A stretch of DNA of 60,000 nucleotides from Takakia lepidozioides (taxonomy: Eukaryota > Streptophyta > Takakiopsida > Takakiales > Takakiaceae). A model generated the notes under the pieces. It saw only the letters and a list, made by a program, of their open reading frames with translations. It did not search any database and was not told the DNA's origin. Made by a program: the position numbers and the translations under genes. Shown here piece by piece: positions 29,160 through 40,741 of this stretch; position 1 is the first letter of the stretch, and each line of letters opens with the position of its first letter. The stretch covers positions 31,312,001-31,372,000 of the forward strand of contig CM060733.1 of NCBI GenBank assembly GCA_030704615.1, written 5' to 3'.

Positions 29160-31706
29160 CCAAAGCAGTTCTGTGAGTTAAGATGAAGAGAGTGAGAATG
29201 GAGGAGGAAATCAGGGTGAAGAGCCACCACAATTCTGCAAAAAACAACGATGGCTACCCCACAGGCGTAAGATACTGAAGGAGCTGAGATTGGAGGATGC
29301 AAAGCATGGATTGGACACTACACCATAGACAGTACATGTTACAATTTTGCAGAACTTTGAGCAAAGACAGGAACAACAACGGTGAAGGGAGTTGAATTAA
29401 TGACTCCCCTATTACCTCCAGCAATTGTTTCGAGTGCCAGCAGGTCATGTGTATGTGGAGGAACACAGGGAAAGACTGCAAATAGGGGATTTATTCCAAG
29501 AAGGAGTTTCTTTAAAACTCAGGGTTATGCTGTACCAAAGTGTGTACCCAGGGGTTAAAAGACATGGCCAAGTATGAACGTTCTGATTGCCCTGAAACAG
29601 AACAACAATATTTGAGCAGATCCTTCACAGAGGAAATCCTCAAAGCTTGAAGGACTAAGAGGTACCATGGCGGACATAATGTACAACGCAATGGTAGAGG
29701 AGATGAAAAGATACATGGACTACCGCAAAATCTCTATCATAGTGTCTGGCCCAATCATTGCTCAATAATCCTTTGATTCTCGCCATACTTAATGCAAAGA
29801 AAGGAAAGGAAATGGGAGTGTTTGAGCCAGAAAGAAGCAACAACTGCAATGGAAGACAAGGCTCTTCACACAGTGAGGGTGGACTATCAGCACAACACGA
29901 GACTAAGAGGCAGAGAAGGGACAGACTGTAGTGGCAGATCACTGCTTTAACGGATTCCGCATTGAAATGTTCCAAGCTCATGGCCAGAAGGGGCACAGCA
30001 GCACAAAAGAATGTTATTACTGGAAGCAGGACCTTCAGAGAGGAGGAAGAAGTAGTTACTTCTGCATCACAACCAACACAGCCACTTGAACGACTTGTCA
30101 CAAGGTCACAAGGTATCCATGCAGCTCAACCCGAAATAATGATTGGGAAAGTGAAGGATAGATATTCCAACTACAGAACAGATAGTGCGGAAATAGAGAA
30201 AGGGGACCTTCTCATGAATATTCTGGTCTGGTCAAGCAACACGAAATCCCAGAGGGGCAACAGTTGCCCAAGAGAAATCCTGAGGTACATATAATGCACA
30301 CACCTTGTCGGAGGTACCACAGGCGGAAGGCCATGACATGGTAGCACCGGTCATAAATGAAGTAGTTCAGGAAGAAAATCCGGTGGGACAATGGTCTGAA
30401 TGGTTAGTGAGACATCATACTGTTGAAGATCGGGAGAACAGCAGCAAACTCACCCTGATGACCCTCAACAGGCAATGCTGATGAGTTCCATAGGCAGGAC
30501 ACTTAATTTGTTGGGGACTTATGTCAAAACCCATGTTACAATTACCCCCAATTGACAGCCTGAAAGAAGAAGAACTCAGGAAGGAGTTTGAGGCTCGACT
30601 TGCCACTGAGTGTGCAAACAAGGTCGATGAAGAGGTCACTCTCAAGATGAAGCAGGACTTGGCCAATACAGAATGGCTTTGCAATTGGCCAAGCAACAAT
30701 TGTTGAGGCAGGCCTCGCGCAAGACCAGTTGCACGAAGCACATAAGCAACAGCTATACCAAATGCGGGTGCAGCATGAAAGCAAGTTGCAAGAACTGAAT
30801 GCACTACATACGGAGTTGCAGACAGTGCAAACAGGATGGCGATTCAATGCGTACATTTACAACTATGCTTGACCAATCAACAAAAGAAATAAACAGTCAA
30901 GCGGAAAAATGTACGAAGGCAGAAGAAGAGAATGTGGCGACACTGAAGCTCATGTCGATATGGAGAATACAATCTGTCGCAATGAAGATACTTTCAGCAA
31001 TACAGGCAGATGGAAGCTGAGCAAGAGAAATACATCGTGGAGTTGCAACAAACCATCGTGGCCAATAGAAATGAAATCGCGGTCAGTAACAAGGCTTCGA
31101 AAGAAGCCAATAATCTACTTGCTGCCTATGCGCAATTGGTGAGCCAAGGCGAAGCGCATGAAGGCTTTACAACAGCAGTGGAATTGTAGAAGCTAAGAGA
31201 AGAGCAAACTCTCAGGGGAACCACAAGCAGCTTGGGGATAACAGCCTTATGCAGGTGGTTAGCACAGGGCCAGTAGAAGGCAAAGCCCCACGGGAAGCTC
31301 ACCCAAAGCGAGATGAATGAGCTAGACTGCAGGTGCAGAACATTGCCACAACTACTATAGACAATGTCTATAGTATGATAGCAGAGTTACAAGAGGATGT
31401 AGACGGACTCCAGACTCAAGTGAAGACCTCACTTCAAACATCGACCAAAAGGTCTATATCCCTCAGGAACAGCTAATGGCTTCTTATTTGAAGCCAGAAC
31501 TCTGGCTTTTCAGTCTTCACAGGAGGTGCAGGAGATGCCAATGGTAAGGAACCAGTACCACCACCACCACAACAGGTCAGTGTTGTACCAGTAGACTGAA
31601 CTGTGGTTACACAACCACACCACAGCACCACAGCCGGAGGTATGGGGCAATGCAGCTTTTAACCCATAAAACTCCAGCTGCCAGGGAGTAAGTAGGGCTA
31701 GGATTA
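29160..31706 (+). pseudogene. Degraded retroelement ORFs, coiled-coil rich
   Basis: Many short coding-like stretches in changing frames. Near 29.2-29.5 kb: KILKELRLEDAKHGLD, LQNFEQRQEQQR and VPAGHVYVEEHRERLQIGD. Near 30.5-31.2 kb, coiled-coil segments: LPPIDSLKEEELRKEFEARL and IVELQQTIVANRNEIAVSNK. The coiled coil precedes a domain homologous to 568-1707, as in the element at the window start. Frameshifts and stops are too many for function. Confidence 0.5.
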
Positions 31707-32460
31707 TTGCCCTTCACCAAATTCCCATCATGTTGGATTGGTGGAAAGAATTTAGTCCTCCGCCAGTCATTCGCACATTACTACCCAAATCATGCGTATT
31801 GGCTGCCAGTGGCAACCAGGACTAAAGTTCTTCCAAACATCGACATATTGAAGATCATCACTTTGCACAATACTGGCACGAGGCAGGTACCATTGTTGAG
31901 GGAATTGGTTGCTTTCCAGGTGTACATGGACTCATTTATACCAAGACCAAGGAGATAGCAAGTATTGTCATGGGGTGCGGGCTATACTACGCTGCTTGTT
32001 TTCGGATGATACGTTACCACATAGAGCAACAAAAGATGCAAGCACGCTTTCAAGTTTACTCCAGTGGAGATCATTGGGTAACCTCGGTGCCACCTCATAT
32101 GTACCTATATGACCCAAAAGTTATGATACAAAGGATTCTCAAATTCGTTCATGGTTTCAAGCAGCCTGCAACAATTGTCAACACAGAATTCGGACTTGAT
32201 GACTTTTATATAAGGGACCTATCGCATGGAAAACTTGCACGCTTGCAACAGTAATTGGTACCCCATCATCTGGACAGACAAGGAGCTCCGTGTCTACACC
32301 AATTTTGCGTTCACCGGTTACACCAGGTTTGTAAAATGCAAACTTCCAGACATGGTAGGACAGAATTGTATGCCCCAGATGATGCCACAAAAAGTTCGAA
32401 AATTTAAAACACTGGAGGCGATGAGGAGGATTCGATACAACTTGTTTCACAGAATTCTTT
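31707..32460 (+). pseudogene. Second copy of the unrecognised domain seen at 568-1707
   Basis: Matching landmarks in order: ELVAFQVYMDSF (ELVAYMWAVGQL in the first copy), MGCGLYYAACFRMIRY (MGCPSFYIGSYLYRMF) and DHWVTSVPP (THWELPKFQPP). Similarity is moderate, so these are different subfamilies. The copy changes frame near 31960 and has a stop near 32252. It runs to about 100 bases before the N gap; its 3' LTR, if any, is lost in the gap. Confidence 0.55.
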
Positions 32461-32557
32461 GACAGGGGACGCTCGCAATTCAGATGGAAGAGAAGAAGAA
32501 CAAATGGGGTTTCCCTATGCCGAAAGATTACTCGATAATCAGCCTCCAGAAGGCCTC

Positions 32558-33057
32558 NNNNNNNNNNNNNNNNNNNNNNNNNNNNNNNNNNNNNNNNNNN
32601 NNNNNNNNNNNNNNNNNNNNNNNNNNNNNNNNNNNNNNNNNNNNNNNNNNNNNNNNNNNNNNNNNNNNNNNNNNNNNNNNNNNNNNNNNNNNNNNNNNNN
32701 NNNNNNNNNNNNNNNNNNNNNNNNNNNNNNNNNNNNNNNNNNNNNNNNNNNNNNNNNNNNNNNNNNNNNNNNNNNNNNNNNNNNNNNNNNNNNNNNNNNN
32801 NNNNNNNNNNNNNNNNNNNNNNNNNNNNNNNNNNNNNNNNNNNNNNNNNNNNNNNNNNNNNNNNNNNNNNNNNNNNNNNNNNNNNNNNNNNNNNNNNNNN
32901 NNNNNNNNNNNNNNNNNNNNNNNNNNNNNNNNNNNNNNNNNNNNNNNNNNNNNNNNNNNNNNNNNNNNNNNNNNNNNNNNNNNNNNNNNNNNNNNNNNNN
33001 NNNNNNNNNNNNNNNNNNNNNNNNNNNNNNNNNNNNNNNNNNNNNNNNNNNNNNNNN
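32558..33057. other. Assembly gap, exactly 500 N
   Basis: A fixed-size run of N, typical of a scaffolding join. Nothing can be said about its true length, and sequence on the two sides need not be adjacent in the genome. Confidence 0.99.
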
Positions 33058-33159
33058 CGGCCTGAAAACCATATCCAATTTCTCATACAATGAATATTCC
33101 CAACAGAGAGGGGGGACCCTCTTCGGACCATCAAAGAAACATAGTCCCTGATCTTTGTT

Positions 33160-33880
33160 CACCAACGTCAAAATCTCGGGCTGGCCTAAAGCCTCGGGGG
33201 TTCTAATTGATGGGCAGTTCACACATAGCAGAGTAATGCTTTGTGAAGGGGTTTTTAAAGGATATCTGCAAAGCTTGAACTATGGTTTTTTCCAAGTAAG
33301 TCCACTACCGGAGTGAGCCATCACAAAGGTAGATCTGTTCCCTCTTGTTCCACCCAAACTAGGCGCAGGTCTATAGCCAAAAGGCTACGCCAAACACTGT
33401 GTTATGAGTATACTCTCTCTCTCTCTCTCTCTCAACACACTGTCCGGGGTTCTCTCACCAAAGAGACGCTCTCTTCAAATCTATCAAGGGAATTGTGCCT
33501 GTACCCCTGGTTACCAACTTTGAAAGTCTCGAGGCTGAGCCAAAAGCCCAGGCCCTCACACACAATGGGGCAAATCACACACAGCAGATTGATGCTTGTG
33601 TGAAGGGATTTCTAGAGGATATATGGAAAACCTGGATTAATTCTATATATGAAGGTAAGTCTTACTACCAACGTCAGCCCCTGACAGAGGTAGCCTGTTC
33701 TGTCCCTTTTGTTCCCGCTCAAACTGGGTGCAGGGTCAATGGCAATGGCCACAAGGCTACGGCAAACAACGTCTTATGAATACAATCTCTGAAAACACGC
33801 CATTCTGCCAAAACTGGACACAGGTTCTGTGGCCTCAAGGCTGAGGCAAACAACATCTAATGAGATGAGTGCATTTTTCT
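33160..33880 (+). repeat. Degenerate tandem duplication, unit about 340 bp
   Basis: Ordered words recur: ACCAACGTCAAAATCTCGGG / ACCAACTTTGAAAGTCTCGA, GTGAAGGGGTTTTTAAAGGA / GTGAAGGGATTTCTAGAGGA, and AAAAGGCTACGCCAAACA / CACAAGGCTACGGCAAACA, at about 33160-33430 and 33508-33790. A third, partial unit lies near 33815-33870. A (CT)n run occupies about 33412-33432. A related word occurs again near 41255. No gene is supported from 33058 to 34640. Confidence 0.6.
33438..33549 (+). repeat. Left arm of a 112-bp inverted repeat
   Basis: From CACTGTCCGGGG to CAAAAGCCC. Its reverse complement is at 34519-34630 with about three differences. Confidence 0.95.
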
Positions 33881-34518
33881 CTCTCTAAGGTAGGTCCCCT
33901 TCACGGAATGTGCCTTCCATGATTGTAGCAGCCCCCTGCTCCTCTTCCGCCACACTGTATATGTGAGTTCAGATATACACGTGGTTACCCTAGTAAGAAA
34001 CTTTCAGCACAATCGTACATCTGTCTAGCCCATCTGCAACAGAGTCTATACTCCATAGCCAGAAGGTTTCTCAGGCTTATTGCCTTGTCATCTCTCTTGA
34101 TCCACCAGTTGAGAAGAGAAAAGGATTGACTGCACATCTGGTCTGCTCTGAGTTACAATCAATGACACGGGCAGAGTTCAGATGATGCCTTACTTACGTA
34201 GAATACACATGCAGAGCTCCTGACAAAACAGCACACACAAACTCCAGCTGCATCCCCACCAGAGACATAACTGAGACATTTCAGGGTTGTGACTGTTTGA
34301 AAGACGGTACAACAGAACATCTCTTTCCTATTCTTCATGATCTCTGGAACCAGGGTGGTGATCTTCTTTTCACAGAATGTTAGCACCAACACACTGACCA
34401 GAACATATATACTTATAAAGCAAGGAGGAGCTCCGTCTCTACAACACGTAGACGTTCATTGAAAGGGCAAACAACCAGTTGACCATCCAAATGATTTTTG
34501 TTTACTTTGAAACTTTGA

Positions 34519-34630
34519 GGGCTTTTGGCTCAGCCTCGAGACTTTCAAAGTTGGTAAACAGGGGTACAGGCACAATTCCCTTGATAGATTTTAAGAGAGC
34601 GTCTCTTTGGTAAGAGAACCCCGGACAGTG
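34519..34630 (-). repeat. Right arm of the 112-bp inverted repeat
   Basis: Reverse complement of 33438-33549. The arms are separated by 969 bp with no recognisable gene. Confidence 0.95.
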
Positions 34631-34879
34631 TAATTCTCGAAGGCACTAACTCCCAGCCCCCGCCGCAACTGTGGATGGGCTATCAGGTCCTCCAACAAAA
34701 TGTGCTGGAGATGGAACTGCCCATAATCAAGGAGATGCGATCCACCGCGGAGCTCCGAGAGGCTAAAGGCCTCCGAAATCCATGAACTCAGGTACTGTTT
34801 GAAAGCTTTTCCCCACGTACCACAATTATTTCCCTGCTACTAGACTAGATGGGAAAGATGGGCAGCTATACCCACTCAC

Positions 34880-35216
34880 CCAGCTTCCTAAGGGCACGAA
34901 CGTCGACCCTGAATCGAACGTCGACCCTGAATCGGGCCTGTTTGCAACACCACATCACATAATCATACGATTTCACAAGGATACAGACGTGCCCAAAGAG
35001 CAGGCTCTATACATTGCAAAGAAAAGGTTCGCAGATATGAACATCCCCTTGGGGAATGTTCTGTACTCCCCAATCATGGCATACATCGAGCATGCAAGCA
35101 AATTATGGTTAGGATTACTCAAAGTCGAGCTGCTGAACCCGGGATTGCGCTTGAATGATGTTATCTTTGCCGAAGGCATCCCTGAGAGCAGCTTCTGTAA
35201 CCTCATGGGAGTGTAA
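34880..35216 (+). CDS. Unrecognised coding-like fragment
   Basis: One frame is open from about 34880 to the stop at 35214. It contains a tandem NVDPES duplication (around 34903-34935), then PHHIIIRFHKDTDVPKEQAL, IAKKRFADMNIPLGNVLYSP and LKVELLNPGLRLNDVIFAEG. No start codon is certain and no family recognised. It could be a decayed element ORF. The next 300 bases to about 35510 show nothing clear. Confidence 0.3.
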
Positions 35217-35961
35217 CGGGTCCAAGCTTTTTACAACAAGCGTAAGTGCATCCCTCTCTGCCACTATCTCCTGGGGGTGGCGGCAAGACCCGTCGTGCTG
35301 CCTCGGCGGGTATGCAGCTGTGGCCTGATGAGGGTGTGGTCGATGCGGACTCCCATTTCCAGCATGCATTTTTTTGTATCCACGGAAGCTAAGTAGATAA
35401 AACAGAATTTTTTGTCAGGGCCTGGCTTGTACATGTGATTTTGAACTCGTCACCGTGGTAGTACGTTTCCATGATGAAGTGCATTGTGAGCTTGTAACTG
35501 ATGGTGCCCAGCAGTGTCTTACTGTTCAAGTAAAGAGAGAAGTTCAAGTGCTCCACTAACTATGGACATCGACACTGTTCAGGTTGGTTCATTTAACCTG
35601 GATTATCTTTTCTTCTTGGCAGCAACAACAAAATTGTGGCATGATGCTGAGGAGACAGAAATGTTGTGGTGTACTATATTGGTCGGTCTTCTAAATGAAT
35701 CACCCTCGTTGAAATCTCTAAAATGACTATCACCTTTTGTTGGTCATTTCCAAAAGCTGGCGGCAATGCCCTCCTTTGGTCTATTTCTTGGGTGAGTACT
35801 CACATCAAATTCATACCATGGTGAAGAGCTTTATTGAGAAAAACTGGAAGACCAGAATGATTTTGTTTTGAAACCTGAGTCCTAGAGCAAGCCTTCTATG
35901 ATGGTGGTACAGCCATTGTGCCTTGCCTCATGTGCTCTGTCCATCTCTAGATTACCTGAAG

Positions 35962-36110
35962 TGTGAATATTGTCTTCAGGTTGCCCACACAACAGGCATT
36001 TGCAATCCCCTTCCTCTCTGCATATGTTTGCTGTTCAAGGTAGGCTTCCTGCCCAGAGTTTAAATTTCAGTCTAATGCCCAGAGTGGGTAGACCCTTGAG
36101 GTCATCCATG
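35962..36110 (-). pseudogene. LINE 3'-end fragment, inverted
   Basis: In reverse complement it matches 37746-37890 of the plus-strand LINE at roughly 85-90% by eye, covering DDLKGLPTLGIRLKFKL and the CLLCGQPEDNIH zinc-finger-like end. Too short to be more than a tail fragment. Confidence 0.8.
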
Positions 36111-36179
36111 ATGGCCTCACTCATAGTCGATTAACTTAGGGTATGTGTTTTTAGTCCTACATTGCAGCTGACCTGCATA

Positions 36180-37951
36180 CGAGACCTATCACTGCATCTA
36201 TACCCACCCTATCTCTCCAACTTCATTCGATTTGCATTTGCTGACATTGTGATCATGCTTGCTGTAAGGTCTGATATTGCTAGTTTTTCGCACGTTAAAG
36301 TCAGATAATATACATGGAATTCTACACGTTTGTGATAGAAGTGAATGGATGCACCATTACTCTGCTGATTGGACACTCACGTGCTTCAAACAGAGTAACC
36401 CAAGCATAATACCCGAGCAATTTGTATAATCGACAGTTGATGGTTTTTTGGCTGACTTCGCATTGTAGATAAGGCATCGGGAGATAATTCTCTCTGTCCA
36501 AGGGAGTGGAGAACATGAAGTCTCGCCTGAATTGTTCTGTCTCATGGCCTAGTCATGCAAAGCAATTATGCAAACATGCTAAGGCATGATGATGCAGTCA
36601 TACCAGGATCACCAGGGATTTGTAAGGAGTTGAATTTTTTTGTCGATCACCTTTCCCATTATCATTATGTGGAAGGTTTTTTTTACGAGAACGAGGAGAG
36701 TCCTACCACACAACTGAGAGAGCATCAGAGTGGATTGCAGTAAGCTTATCTCTTACGGTCTTGTTCATACAAGGCCAGGGAGTGTCTCTAGACCTATTTA
36801 ATTACACTGACTCTTGAATATGTGGGCGGGCTTACTTGCAATGTAGTCACTGCTTGCCTGGTTCTAGAATGTGGGCAAGGGCTGATTGTGATGTCACACA
36901 GGCCTCCTCCGCTCTGCTGCAGTTGACATGCTGCAACCCTGTCGACTTTCTGATTGCGCGAAGAGATACTTTGATCTTTGGGGGCTAGAGGCTAATGTCA
37001 GCAAATGTGCAGTGGTAGCATTCAACGACAGAGGAGAAGGAGGAAGTGATCTTAAGTGGCAGTGGGGTAGCCAAGAGATCCCGCTCCTTCCTTCCTACAC
37101 TTACCTGGGCGTTGAGTTTTCCTCCAATTGTAATTGGGATGCACATATCCGGAAAGTTGTTCAAACTGGCAAGGGCAAAGCTCTGGGGCTCACTAAATTT
37201 TTCCACTGCAGAGGGGTCAACTTTGAGGTTAAGAAAACCATGCCTTGTTGCGTTATTAGACCTACCTTGGAGTACGGATCTGCAATATGGGTTGATAACT
37301 CCAACCAGGCTAAGTCTCTAGAATCCATTCAAGTGGGGGTGCTTAAGGAGTGTATGTCAGCATGCCCCAAAACAGCCAATGTGGCTGTTCGGGGTGAGTT
37401 TGGCATTCCGTCCTTAAGTTCCCGACGAGATGAATTCAAGGTCAGATGGTGGAGTCAGCTGCAACATATGGCCAACACCAGATATCCTAAGTTAATCGAC
37501 TCTATATCTTGGAAACAGGACCGCCCTGTCAAACAGGCTAAGTCAGGACTGGCAGAAGAGAGTAGAAGAGATTCTCAAGGACCTGGACTTGGATCCGCAA
37601 GTCTTGACCCTGCTGGATAAATCTTACTTAGAGGCTGTAGTGGCCAAAGCCATGTCTGTTGCCATGAGATTGTCTGATGAAAATGAAGTTAGGCAGAAAA
37701 CTTCCCTAAACTTGTTTCCAGTCAGTGACATGGGGGAGGACATCTTGGATGACCTCAAGGGTCTACCCACTTTCGGCACTAGACTGAAATTTAAACTCAG
37801 GGCAGGAAGCCTACCTTTGAACAGCAAACAGAAGCAGAGAGGAAAGGGAGGGTGCAATTGCCCGTTGTGTGGGCAATCTGAAGACAATATTCATTTTCTT
37901 CGGAGTGTGAGCTGCCTTTCTCACTGTTGGCGATGCTGGAAAGTCGTTTGA
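36180..37951 (+). pseudogene. LINE (non-LTR retrotransposon) reverse transcriptase C-terminal half
   Basis: Near 36200-36270 the peptide IRFAFADIVIMLA looks like a decayed FADD catalytic strand. From 36928 an open frame gives YFDLWGLEANVSKCAVVAF, LLPSYTYLGVEFSSN, ALGLTKFF and CCVIRPTLEYGSAIWV, the usual region after the RT core in plant LINEs. It shifts frame near 37590 and continues to CNCPLCGQSEDNIHFL (zf-RVT-type end). No poly-A tail is obvious. Between 36270 and 36928 nothing clear remains. Confidence 0.8.
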
Positions 37952-37965
37952 GGTTGGGGCTGGTG

Positions 37966-38215
37966 TGAGCCGTCCGGGCTGCTGGCATGCTGCAGGTGGA
38001 GGGGCTCCTTGTTGGGGAGAGAAATCGGCCTTGGATGATCTCATTTCCTGGGGCGAGTTGACCTCTTCGTTGGTGATTTCTATCTGGTCTTGGGCGGGCT
38101 TGGGTTGCAGTACTTGGTCGTCAGCGAAGTATTGCTCATGGGAGACGTGCATGTCACTGACTTCTTCAATTGGGCTCAACTGAGCAGAACCTTCTTCTTC
38201 GTTGCTCATCTTGGC
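37966..38215 (-). CDS. Possible N-terminal coding segment, low confidence
   Basis: An ATG near 38210 opens an acidic stretch (MSNEEEGSAQLSPIEEVSD, VSHEQYFADDQVLQPKPAQ). The same frame continues into antisense of the LINE tail below 37950, so the real gene, if any, stops or is cut there. It might be the ORF1 start of an opposing element. From 38215 to 39120 I see no supportable gene. Confidence 0.25.
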
Positions 38216-39129
38216 CCTATCCTGTTTCACTAGAGTGTAGGGGTTGAGGATGTGCAGCCTATGGGTTGCTAAGCCTGTTGAGCAGGGGTGTCTAATGTTG
38301 ACACGAGCTTGGGTCAGGGTGCTACTTGGTTTAGAATGATACAAGCATGGAGGTATATTGTGGTGGAGCAATGGAGCTAGGAAGGGAGAGGCGTGAGAGA
38401 TAGTGGGAGGGATGAATGTGCTTAGTGGGTGGGTAAGTGTGGTACTGGCCTTTATGTATGAAATTTGTTTTGTGGTGGCGGCAAGACAGTGTGGGTTGCC
38501 AATGATCTGCAGCGGAGATTGGGCATTGCAGTTATTGCATTGCCAACTCGGGTGGTCTCGTGCTTTGTGTATGCAAGTAATTTGGTGGGGCAAAGACGGC
38601 TGATGCGCTAATGTTGCAGTGGGTTGGGTCTGGCGGGAATTAATCCAATGGCATGGTGTTGTGAAGGCATTGGCAGGGGCATTGAGGTGGGGGGGCAGCA
38701 TTCGGGTGTGGGAAGTTGGATCTATGGCTGTCACAGGAACTGATTGTAGTGAAGTAGGGTCTTGCTCCCTTATTTAATTATATCCTATAAGCATGGAGGG
38801 AAAAAAGGCTGGTCCCACCAGGGAGGATAGGTTGAGGCAGTGCCTCGAACGTTTTGGCTGGCGGATGAACTGTGATTTCATCCGCCTTTTTTCATCCGTC
38901 TGGCAGGGGCAGTGGTCCCCCCCGCAGGAACGGTTCCCTGGGGTTCCCACAGATCAGGTGCGTTCTCAGGACGTTCCCCGTGGCCCCTGCAGGTAATTCC
39001 TAGATCCCTGGAATCTGGAGCAGATTTTTTGCTCAGTTGTATTTTTATTTTATTTTTCCATTTATTTTATTTATTTCTGGTTATTTATTTGGAAGGAAAA
39101 TAGGAGAAATTGGCTTGTAGCCTTGGAGT

Positions 39130-39545
39130 TGATTTAAACCCTTCGACCCCTAGATTTGGGAAGTTCAGAAGGGGTTTTTGGCCCATCATGAGAGGTGCTT
39201 GAACTCAATCACCCAGGAATCGGAGGAGCATAGAGGAAGGGATGATCTCTCTTTCTCTCTAGACCCGGTAAGTGTTTTGTGAAGGGACTTAGGGAAGTCT
39301 CGGCTATAAGCGGTTCGGGGGTTTAAGCTAGTAGGACTTAATAATAAACAAAGACTTGGAGAGCAATTAAAAAACAAAAAATACACAAAAAGATAGAAAC
39401 ACAACCTCGTCCTGCGAAGTATAAAATGTATTCTCTTTGTCGGTAGATTAGAATTGTTTGAAGATCCCCTCCACTAGCATTGTCGCGGACCCCTGCACTA
39501 ACCATAGTCGGGTGGGCGGTCCTTGAGCCCAACCCATTCTGCCAG
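39130..39545 (-). repeat. Dispersed repeat family X, copy 2 (inverted)
   Basis: The reverse complement aligns with 3300-3740: GTTAGTGCAGGGGTCC, CCAAGTCTTTGTTTATTA, CGAACCGCTTATAGCC and GAGTTCAAGCACCTCTCA all have partners in order. Identity is roughly 75-85% by eye. Confidence 0.65.
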
Positions 39546-39559
39546 ACACCTTTACTTCT

Positions 39560-40320
39560 CCTATACTAGTACAGATTAATGTTTTTATGATTATGGATAT
39601 CACTACATTTGCAGTAATAAGTGCTTTTATGACTAACTCACTCTACAGTGACAAACACGAAGTCAGTTCTACCATGAGTGATAAGTGCGAAGTCATGGTC
39701 GTCACTGAGGACGTGGCGTGGGATAGTGATGTAGGGTTTGGTGATATAATCATAACAAAAATAACTACACGATTGTAAGTTATGACTACATCACTACAGT
39801 ATTGCGCCTACATGGAGAGCCCTCTGCGTGACACGTGGGATCCTTGGGATTTGACATGTGTATTCATCTCCATATGGTGCAGTGGACTACACGACTACAT
39901 GTCATGACTACCATGATAACTACATTACTACAGAAGTCCGCCTATATAGTTGTCTGTGTGACACACGTAATCCCTTTGTTATGACACGTGTCCAAATCGT
40001 GAGATGGAGTGTAGTGATGTAGGCGTAATGTTATGATTACATGACTATATTCTATGACTGCACTGATGACTACATAACTACTCAGTATATCGCTGAGGAT
40101 GACATGTGACACATTTTTTGAATACATGTATGACTACATTAGTATGGGTGTGATTATATCAGTACAACACTACATATGCCACGTGGTCTTGTTGGAGTAT
40201 GTGTGAATGACACGTGTTGGTCATGTAGATTTTAAAATTTGTTATATATTATTCAATTTCAAATGACTAATTTAAATAATAAATTAAAGTAAATTAATAT
40301 GAAATTTAAACAAACCATGT
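39560..40320. other. AT-rich non-coding stretch with ACTACAT words and CACGTG boxes
   Basis: At least ten ACTAC(A) words, many as ATGACTACAT, occur on the plus strand. Four CACGTG hexamers lie at 39832, 39985, 40180 and 40211, each within GACACGTG or CCACGTGG. CACGTG is the G-box/ABRE core of plant promoters. No gene start on either side clearly uses it, and 40320-40740 shows nothing further. Confidence 0.4.
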
Positions 40321-40741
40321 GGAGCTCTCATTAGCACACCAATTGCCAAAGCAATTGGCCCTCTATATCAAGCCACACCCCCTCTGCAGGGAATGAGAGC
40401 CTTGGTTAATGATCAAAGAGTAGACGTCCAATCCTGCTGGCAGTTGCAAAGAGCGGCAAAGAAAGATTCTACCACCAACCTTGTTGCATAGATTGACAGA
40501 AGCACCAATATGATACAATCTGAAAGACAACTACAATCAAACATGTCATCCATAGAACAGCAACATCACAACCACAGCACACACATTCATGTGGTGTTCG
40601 AACTAGTTTTTATATATAAATTTACAAAATATATTTCATTGTTCAAACACGATGTTGCTAAGCACTTACCTAGAAAAAACTAGATTCAACAAATACTGCT
40701 ATAAGTAAGTGTTTTATTGACAAACAAAGCAGTAACACTTC

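Noticed and set aside
32178-33222. ORFs spanning the N gap
   Set aside because: They exist only because N is read as open sequence.
37811-38734. 307-codon minus-strand ORF as one gene
   Set aside because: Its last part is antisense of the LINE zinc-finger end and its first part is low-complexity His/Pro/Thr. Only the MSNEEEG segment looks coding.
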